DNA from: Macropodus opercularis
Lineage: Eukaryota > Chordata > Actinopteri > Anabantiformes > Osphronemidae
Reading direction: 5' to 3'
Length of the DNA stretch: 64,000 bases
NCBI GenBank assembly: GCA_030770545.1
Contig: CM061109.1
Location: 1,240,001-1,304,000 of the forward strand
The notes below the pieces were generated by a model that saw only the letters and a list, made by a program, of their open reading frames with translations, did not search any database and was not told where the DNA came from. Position 1 is the first letter of the stretch; each line of letters begins with the position of its first letter. Below are positions 56,759-64,000 of the stretch, one piece after another. A program made the position numbers and the translations under genes.

Positions 56759-59700
56759 TCATACCGCACAGGTCGCCCGGGTCTTGGGCTTTGCCACTGG
56801 GTTCCTCTGTGTCAGAGAGCCCCTGTAGAGCGAGTTCCTCACAAATGTGTCCACCTGGTCTGGAGATAAACAGCAACTACAATGTGCACCATCCACAGGT
56901 TCCTTTCGACTAAGGTTGGCATTTCAACAGGAAACACACACACAGATACAATACTGGAACCAGTGTGTGACGGCCCGATGAAACGCCTGCTCAGTGATGG
57001 AGGGTGCGACGGCCCCTCTGCCATCCTGTACATCCCCACCTACAATTCTAGAGGCAATTTTTATCCCTGTATTGTATTTTACGCTGATCAAGCATCTATG
57101 AAAAACACCCTTTAACATATAGCCACTATTGTGTTTTAGCAGCTATGTCACACACTCTCTACTGTGGATAATCGGAGTATGTGTTATCCAGCTGGGATAA
57201 TAAAAGACGCAGTGCAGCAGAACACAGTGTCCATTGGTTCACGAAACAGATCATCACGTTCTTTGGCTTTAACAAGGTTAAGATGTTTTGAGTCGGGAGG
57301 CCCTGGGGATCGCGCTCATGGACTGAAGCTGAGTCTTACTTGTGGGAAAGTTGTGGGACAGTCTTCTGGCTTGGATCGGGATTGCAGACTGGAAGATACC
57401 AAGTGGGACAAAGAGAAAGGAAAAATGTCAGTGTGGGAAAACATATAGCCTCAGGTTTTCTGGCATGTTAGACTGTAGAAACATTTGTTTATGAATACTT
57501 GACATTACACTTAAAGAAAAGTATTCAGTAAAAGCTCAGGCTGTTGAAAAACCGTTCAACAGCTAAACATCAACACACAAGCTGGACTTCTTTACCCGTC
57601 GCCTTTTATCCGCTGGCACGGCAGCAGCGTTCAGGGCTGCAATCTTGTTCTCTATGTACGAGACCTTGGGATGAAGAGAACGAATGTTTGAGCTCTTCAG
57701 AATAAGAGTGACCTGCCAGCTAAGCTGAGCTGTGCCGTGTTTTTTTTACCTCACTCTGGGCGTTCTGCACGTCGGCAGCGGTTTGAGCGACTTTGTCCTC
57801 AAGCTCCACCAGTGAGGCTGCTGAGCCTCTGAAGCTTGTCTTCGACCCTTCCTCTAGGGGGCGCCCCTTCCTCTCCACACCTTCTGCTAAGTGGTCAGCC
57901 TGCAAGAGACAGAGTGTGATCTGAAAGGAAATCTGAAATTCAAAAAAGTATTTGAACAAAATAACACTGGGAATAAAGTCATTTCCATAAATGTAAACTT
58001 TTACAGACCCAATGTTTTCACTGGGAGAAATGACTTTAAACATCAGCGTCATTGCGATACTGTGTCTTTCCCCAGGAAATGTGACTTATTATGCTCAACT
58101 GACATCCCAGTTTGAAATATGAGCGACCACGAGACCCAACAGAGCCTGCATTTAGTTTAATATGACCAATCAAAACCGCTGACCTTTGCCCCCTTTAGTC
58201 AAACAGGAAACAGGCTTGATCCCTGAAGTTTATCATTTCAAAGGAGTGTGTTTGAGGGTTTTACAAGCCACTAGTACGCGATAGCCTAAATGCTAACAGG
58301 TCATGTATGAATGTATTGACATGAGGTTAAACCAAATATCACTCGCATGTATGTCCGAAGAAAAAGAAGCCGCCTGGCAGAGGAACTAAGGTCTTTTTCT
58401 AATCCATTCTCAGTTTCAGAAAACCTGTGAGTAAAAATAAACGCTAACGCAGAGTGACTTGATTTATGACTGTCATATGTTCTTAGGCTGAATTTCCGCA
58501 GGGGTAATTTGGAATTTCATGAGCCGTGCTTTTTTTATACTGAGTGTCACAAGCCAGATGTGCAGTATGTACTGTATGGTTCTGATGAACGTTCTGGCAC
58601 AGCCACAGATAAATCTACCATCTTAGACTCTCTCTGCTTCAGCTGCTGCTCCTCGAGTCTGGAGATCCCAGGGCTGCTTGTGGGTGTAGATCTGGCGGGT
58701 AACCGTGAAGGCCTGGCATGCTCCACCTGGCTCCTCCACGCTGGGATCTCCAGAGGAGACTGTGGCCTGTTGGACCCATCTTCATCATCAGAGGTCAGGC
58801 TTTTGTCGCTAATGTTATCCGTCATCTCGTGCAGCTTCTGTCTGAGCTGCTGCTCTTCCAGGTCCACATCCTCCCAGTGAGGAAGAGGAGAGGTGCTGCT
58901 GGAGGTCGGAGGAGTCTGGATGGACTGTTAAAAACAGAGCAGGAAATGAACTGTGCCTATTCTATGTGCCTGTCTATTATCTCACATCTCTGTTTGAGTT
59001 ACTACTGTCTACACAATAGCTTAGCGACATGCAAAGCATTAAGAGGCTCTTATTCTGTCGGTGTTTGAGTTTTTTCTGCACATAACAAATGATGGTGAAC
59101 TATTGGTGGTGGTGTTGCTTCCACTGAGCCAGTGACTCAGACACACACATGGATCCCCTCATGATAAAAGCACGTTGGAATTTCACACGCAAACCAGACG
59201 TTTAGGATTAAAATGTATAACTTAAAAATTATGCTGAGATGAGAAACGTAAAATATAAAACATGTGAAAGACTTGTTTCATGTGTGGTGTAGAGATTTCA
59301 CATATAAGCCAAAGATTCACATTTGCAAATAATTTGCAATAATCACCTGTGATAAATGATTAAAAAATGAAACTTGATGCTTGTTCTTCTCTTACTATCC
59401 ATAACAGAGACATGTGCGATGTGTTCTGTGCAGACTCTTCTTTAGCTAATGTGGCTGAACATGTGCTACAGTACATGCAAATAGTCTGAAGCTGTGCTTT
59501 GCCACATGAGAGGGAGGAAAAGCCCAAGTCTGTCAAATGTTGCTTTCATTTGAAGCAGAGCAACCACTAATTACTGAGCCAGCTTAAGTTTTGTGTACGT
59601 TTACAGTTGGCTGTTTTTGTGCCGTGACTCAGACTCGGGATTCCAGAGCTCACTTCCAAATGAAAAACAGACAGTGACTCCGTACGGGACACCACTGAGC

Positions 59701-62700
59701 GAAGACTCCAGCAAAGACCGAATATTTTCGCTTAGAGCTGCATCAGGTGTTTCAAGCATCCACCTGTGAACACGTCACTATTCTGTCCACCTGGTGAATA
59801 TAAAACTTGTCTTACCTGATTGTGCGTTGAGCTGACCTTCTGTTCTAAGTGGCTGAGGAACGTCTCGATGGCTGACATGCGTCTGTCCAGGTCAGTGATC
59901 TGGTAAACAAAATATAAAAAAGGACAAAGGGAGTCGGATGCTAAGAATAAGATACAAAGGAGGGAACACACAGAGAAGGGAAAAGGTTTTTGGTAAGCTC
60001 TAAAAAAATCCCTGGTTGATGAATCATAAATGAAATGATTTTTGGCTAAAGGAAGAATCGCATTCCAGTCAGACTTTCTTGCCCTGAGGTCTTCCCTGTC
60101 GGTGGTTACAGTATGAGTCACCTTTTCATTAAACAACTAAGTAAGTCGTGGTTCTTTTCACGAACGCTTCCACACTGGCTGTTTCTTTCATTCAGGTTTT
60201 CCTTTACTCTGCCATTGAACAGATTAACGCAGCGTAACATTCTGTCTGTGCCCGTTGGCACATAATCACATGATGCCGCTGTGAACGGCTGCTGTCAGAC
60301 TAAGCATGAACCACGCACGCAGCGCAGGACGTCACGGCTGGATTGATGTCAGCCACATGACTGGGCTCGGTCTTTGCCTTCGTATCCTTTGTGTCCCAGT
60401 GTTCTGCCCAGCTGTGAGACAGGTTTGCCATGACTCCGCGTACTGAAGATGGAAGTCATTATGGGGTCTGATAACTCCGCCGCTCATGCCCACGCTCCAC
60501 TGCAGACCCTAATCTTTGTGTTCATATTCCTCACCTCTAATAACTATAAAGAGCATCTTCTGATTTCAATCATTAGAAATAAAGCACATAACATTAGCTC
60601 AAGAATGTGTCTCAGTCATCACAAAGACACATCCTCTCAAAACCAGACGTCTCATTTCTGACAGCTGGAGGAAAATCAGACAAATTAACGATAAACAAAG
60701 TCTGTTTTTTATCTGCACCACATGATCAGACCAGCAACAGTTGTGATCATTTCCAGGGACTGAGTTGTGTGCTTACACATAAATAGACACTGATGTAATA
60801 TATGTAACTTCCCTCTGATCTAGCAGCTGCCTCCCCCACATCAACAGCCCGTCAGCCTGATGATGTTAGACTTCCCTCATGTGCTGCTAGAAAGGCCTGG
60901 AATATAAGCTGGAAGACGAGTTGGTTACAGTAGCTGCTCTAAACCAAAACCACAATTAGTGGTGTTTACAATTTATTAACTGCTCATCTCTCATAAAAAG
61001 CTCAATGACATTTACAGTCTTACAATAACGACACATATTCATTCTAAAACGCCTTTAGCTGGTGAACTTGTCCTCAACCTGCTCCTCAGTAACTACTTAC
61101 GTTTCGTGTACTTCGTCTTTGAGTAGTTTCACCAATAACAAAGAAAAAAGTAAAATGTTCTTTGTTTAATGTATAAAGTATTAAAGCATCAAACATAACC
61201 AGCGTTAAACTTTTATTACTGATCATTAAAAGCCATCTGAGTTATATGCATCCACAGCATGTCTGAGTAGTGGGATTTGATTAATGACGGAGGTTGAAAA
61301 CGTTCTGCAGACGGAATGCGTGACAAAGGTTTTTATGTTTACACCATGAAAACTGAATTCATGGATGCTTCAAAGCAGGAGCCATGTGACTGTAATGAGC
61401 AAAGTCATTATGAAGCTTATGACAGACCTGCGACGTGGGGTTCGCTGAGTTCAGGCTCTCCTGGGAAGTGTGGCTGCCGGCGACGAGCTGAGACTGGTAC
61501 GGTGGGTATGACTGGCTGCGGTCGTCCTCCTCTGAGTCGTCAGGGTCGGCCATAAAGCTGCTGCTGCCCCAGGGGCCCAGCGCACTTCCACTCCCACAGG
61601 AGGAGTAGCTGAGCTGGGAGATGGAGCGAGATGCAGTCCGGTTGTCGGAGTACGCAAAATCATCTAGAGCAAATGAAGTAGACGATAAATCTTCTGTCTA
61701 AAACAAGCGTGACAAGAGAGTTACGCAGTGAATGAAATGTTTAGACTAAGTTGCTGAACTAATGTGGTTCATTTTAAGCAAAGCAGTGTTTTTTTTTTAT
61801 TAATTGTGTTTCAACAATTCTAAATACAGATACATTTTAATTCCCTCTCCTCAGGGATGATGGACGTCATGTACAGGTATCAGCCCAACATACTGAACCA
61901 AATTGATATGTTTATTTTACGCTTACGACAAAGACACTGATGTGACTTTACATGTAACTCTTTTTACGTTGAATTTGCTTTTTGTATCTTGCGCGCTGCT
62001 CGTGTGGATTTGCTCCTTATTTACCTTGACGTGGAGCTTTTCCCAGGCCTCCGTGTTCCTCCTTCCAAATCTGGTGGAGCACAGAGGCCAGATCAGCCTC
62101 AGTCAGCACCGAGTCCCTCGCTCCTACATCCATGACCATGACGCCTCTGGGGTCCGGGGCCTGTAGCAGACGGGTTGTTACTGGGGCAGTTTTCTCACCT
62201 CTAGTGTAAATGCAGAAAAGGACTGAAAGCAATACCACTGAAGTTGTGAAAAAACTGTATACTTCAATAAACCAAGAATAATAAATCACAAAAAACACAA
62301 AATGAGTTAGTGTATCACATTACATGAACACAAATGGAAGCACATGTTAACACTTATAATAAAATCATTCTTTCAGACAACACACAAATTAGGATTGTTG
62401 TTTGATTGATGGTAGAAATAATGGAATTGACATTTTAAAATAACAGGCTAATTTGGTTACATCTGCTACTCACCACTTTATGATAAGCCGATGATTTGAC
62501 ATTTACACGTTGCAGGCGACACTTTGTCTGGCAGATCGCTGTGTTAATGAGCTGACCACATACGCATGCACATTAGCAGTATTCTAGACGCTGACACTTA
62601 AGAGCAGGAATAATCTCAGCGCTCAGCTCTTGTGTATATTGTCAAACCAGAGAAGACGAGCAGGCTAAGGAGGAAGCAGAGGTGGGGCCGTGAGTACCAA

Positions 62701-62848
62701 CACATGCGCGTTAGTTTGGCGGGGAGAAAACAAACTGCATTAGTTGTCCAGCTTCTACCTGAGTTAACTGCCTTGACCCAGTAGAACAGTCACAGTCCAG
62801 ACCGAAATCAAAGGGGTCAACAGTCAGACGCCTTTTGGCCTTTTTTAT
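56759..62848 (-). CDS. mlph: Melanophilin, 3' portion (5' exons outside the window)
   Basis: Melanophilin links Rab27a on melanosomes to myosin Va. Visible coding exons in transcript order: 62848-62759, 62160-62025, 61663-61428, 59899-59816, 58924-58619, 57899-57750, 57664-57596, 57388-57340, 56859-56759. They total 1221 nt, or 406 residues and a stop. Recognised parts: KKAKRRLTVDPFDFG; MSAIETFLSHLEQKV (like human HISAVECLLTYLE); LRQKLHEMTDNISD; LVELEDKVAQTAADVQNAQSE and YIENKIAALNAAA (the C-terminal coiled coil); and the terminal SLYRGSLTQRNP motif. The last is near-identical to human and belongs to the actin-binding tail. The N-terminal Rab27-binding zinc-finger domain is not in the window. 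The 62848 edge is the upstream limit of what I can place. Confidence 0.9.
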
Positions 62849-64000
62849 CTTTGGGCAGCCGAGGGGAAAACAGCAGCACCACCAGAGACGCAAGAACACA
62901 GCAAAAATGGTTACGTCAGCACAGGAGAATACAAACCTAGTGTCTCTACTGCGTGAGATATACAAGGACAGGACACTAGCAACGCTAAGTAAAGTCTACA
63001 AGCGCCTTTACTGAGCAATGATTCATGTCTGTGGAGATTCTCATTCATCCAGGTGAAGCTGTCTGAAGGTTGAGTGTTACTGGAGTTTCACTCTCAGCCA
63101 GTGTGTTATCTGGTGTCACTCATTCCCTCCGAGACACGGGGAGAACATGCAGACTCCACACAGAAAGGCACCTGGACCCCGTTCACTGAAGTGATAGCTC
63201 TTCATTTGACAGTAATGTACTGGGTAAAGTTTTAGGCTTCATCATTTAAATCAGGTTGTTTAGTAAATGGTTTTCTAAACTGCGTGGACTCGATGTTACT
63301 TTAGATCCTACAACGGACAAACGTGGTTTAGGAGAATTTGTTGGGCTGTTTTTGAGGCCTAGATAAAAGGAAGCACATTCAAGCCTGCACTGATATAATC
63401 TCCACAGAGCAGCTGTTCCAGCTGGAGTCTCTCCATGACACATTGGATCCCTCACTGTTCTGAACTGCAGCCTACACTGCACACACTGGACCTTCTGTTT
63501 GTACGTGGGGCGATATTACATTAGTAATTATTGCATATGTATTGTTTTAAGCGTGTGGAAGCTGCTGAGTTTTCCCTTGGGATGGATAAGTGCATGCTGT
63601 GTGTATGTGTGACATCCATCTGTCCTGTTGCAGTGGACGACAACGGTGAGACCTTCGTTTTAGCAGGCAGTGCTCTGCTTGTAACAGGAGAGGGCACTGT
63701 GTCTGAGAAGGAAGCGCCGAGCACCGCTTCCTGCAGCCGCTCTTTGTTTGAACGGTCTAAAGATCACATAAGACGCATATAAACATGCAGCAGTCACACT
63801 GGAAGCACAGATACAGCAGCCAGAAATCCTGCAGGGCCCAACAGTCCCATCGACATCGCTTCTGCTCCACAGCCACTGAGAATAAGCAATGCTTCGCTCC
63901 TGCACTGCACAGAACGTGTGGTTTAAACAATAGCAGCCTCGCTTTAATGGTGAATTCCAGTGGAGTCCGAGGCCCCTTTTTACAACACCAGGACTTATTC
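62849..64000. other. mlph: mlph upstream intron, window edge
   Basis: No further mlph coding exon could be placed. A short inverted piece of the dispersed repeat seen at 23600 lies at about 63130-63175. Open frames on both strands near 63530-63900 overlap each other and show no recognisable protein. Confidence 0.45.

Noticed and set aside
63246..63905. Minus-strand frames considered as further mlph 5' exons
   Set aside because: No zinc-finger cysteines or known melanophilin motifs, and no splice sites that fit the phase of the 62848 exon.

Overview
This window is vertebrate nuclear DNA and almost certainly comes from a compact ray-finned (teleost) fish genome. The evidence is split genes with GT-AG introns, many short introns, abundant CA repeats, and fish-type retroelement remnants. 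No prokaryotic, organellar or viral coding content was seen. The window carries genes whose human counterparts all lie on the long arm of chromosome 2: PLCD4 (2q35), MAIP1 and TYW5 (2q33), and LRRFIP1, RAB17 and MLPH (2q37). The species cannot be named from the sequence. Gene models were spliced by hand. Each complete model closes to a whole number of codons, which is strong internal support for the exon boundaries.

Layout. (1) 2769-8721, plus strand: plcd4, 15 exons, 753 aa. (2) 9907-17707, minus strand: three tandem, apparently intact maip1-like genes (called A, B and C here), plus a broken fourth relic of exon 1 at about 14545-14850. (3) 14951-19805, plus strand: tyw5, 333 aa. Its 3.3-kb first intron contains maip1-C in antisense and a Penelope-like retroelement fragment. 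(4) 47775 down to 21888, minus strand: lrrfip1, more than 20 exons, with two clear alternative 3' ends and one candidate third end that would add a membrane anchor. (5) 50179-51548, plus strand: rab17, 227 aa. (6) 62848 down to 56759, minus strand: the 3' nine coding exons of mlph (melanophilin). Its 5' exons lie outside the window.

How the genes relate. maip1 and tyw5 form a head-to-head pair in the ancestral arrangement. Here the maip1 side has been multiplied and one copy now sits inside tyw5. The lrrfip1-rab17-mlph block keeps the neighbour order and relative orientation known in mammals (lrrfip1 and mlph on one strand, rab17 on the other). Rab17 and melanophilin both act in vesicle or pigment-granule traffic, but I see nothing in the sequence showing that the three are co-regulated.

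Most notable observations: the maip1 triplication, with homogenised ends and diverged cores; a nested antisense gene in tyw5; a probable U12-type AT-AG intron in plcd4; a GC-AG intron in tyw5; a cryptic in-phase transmembrane terminal exon in lrrfip1; and three copies of a TTAA-flanked miniature transposon.
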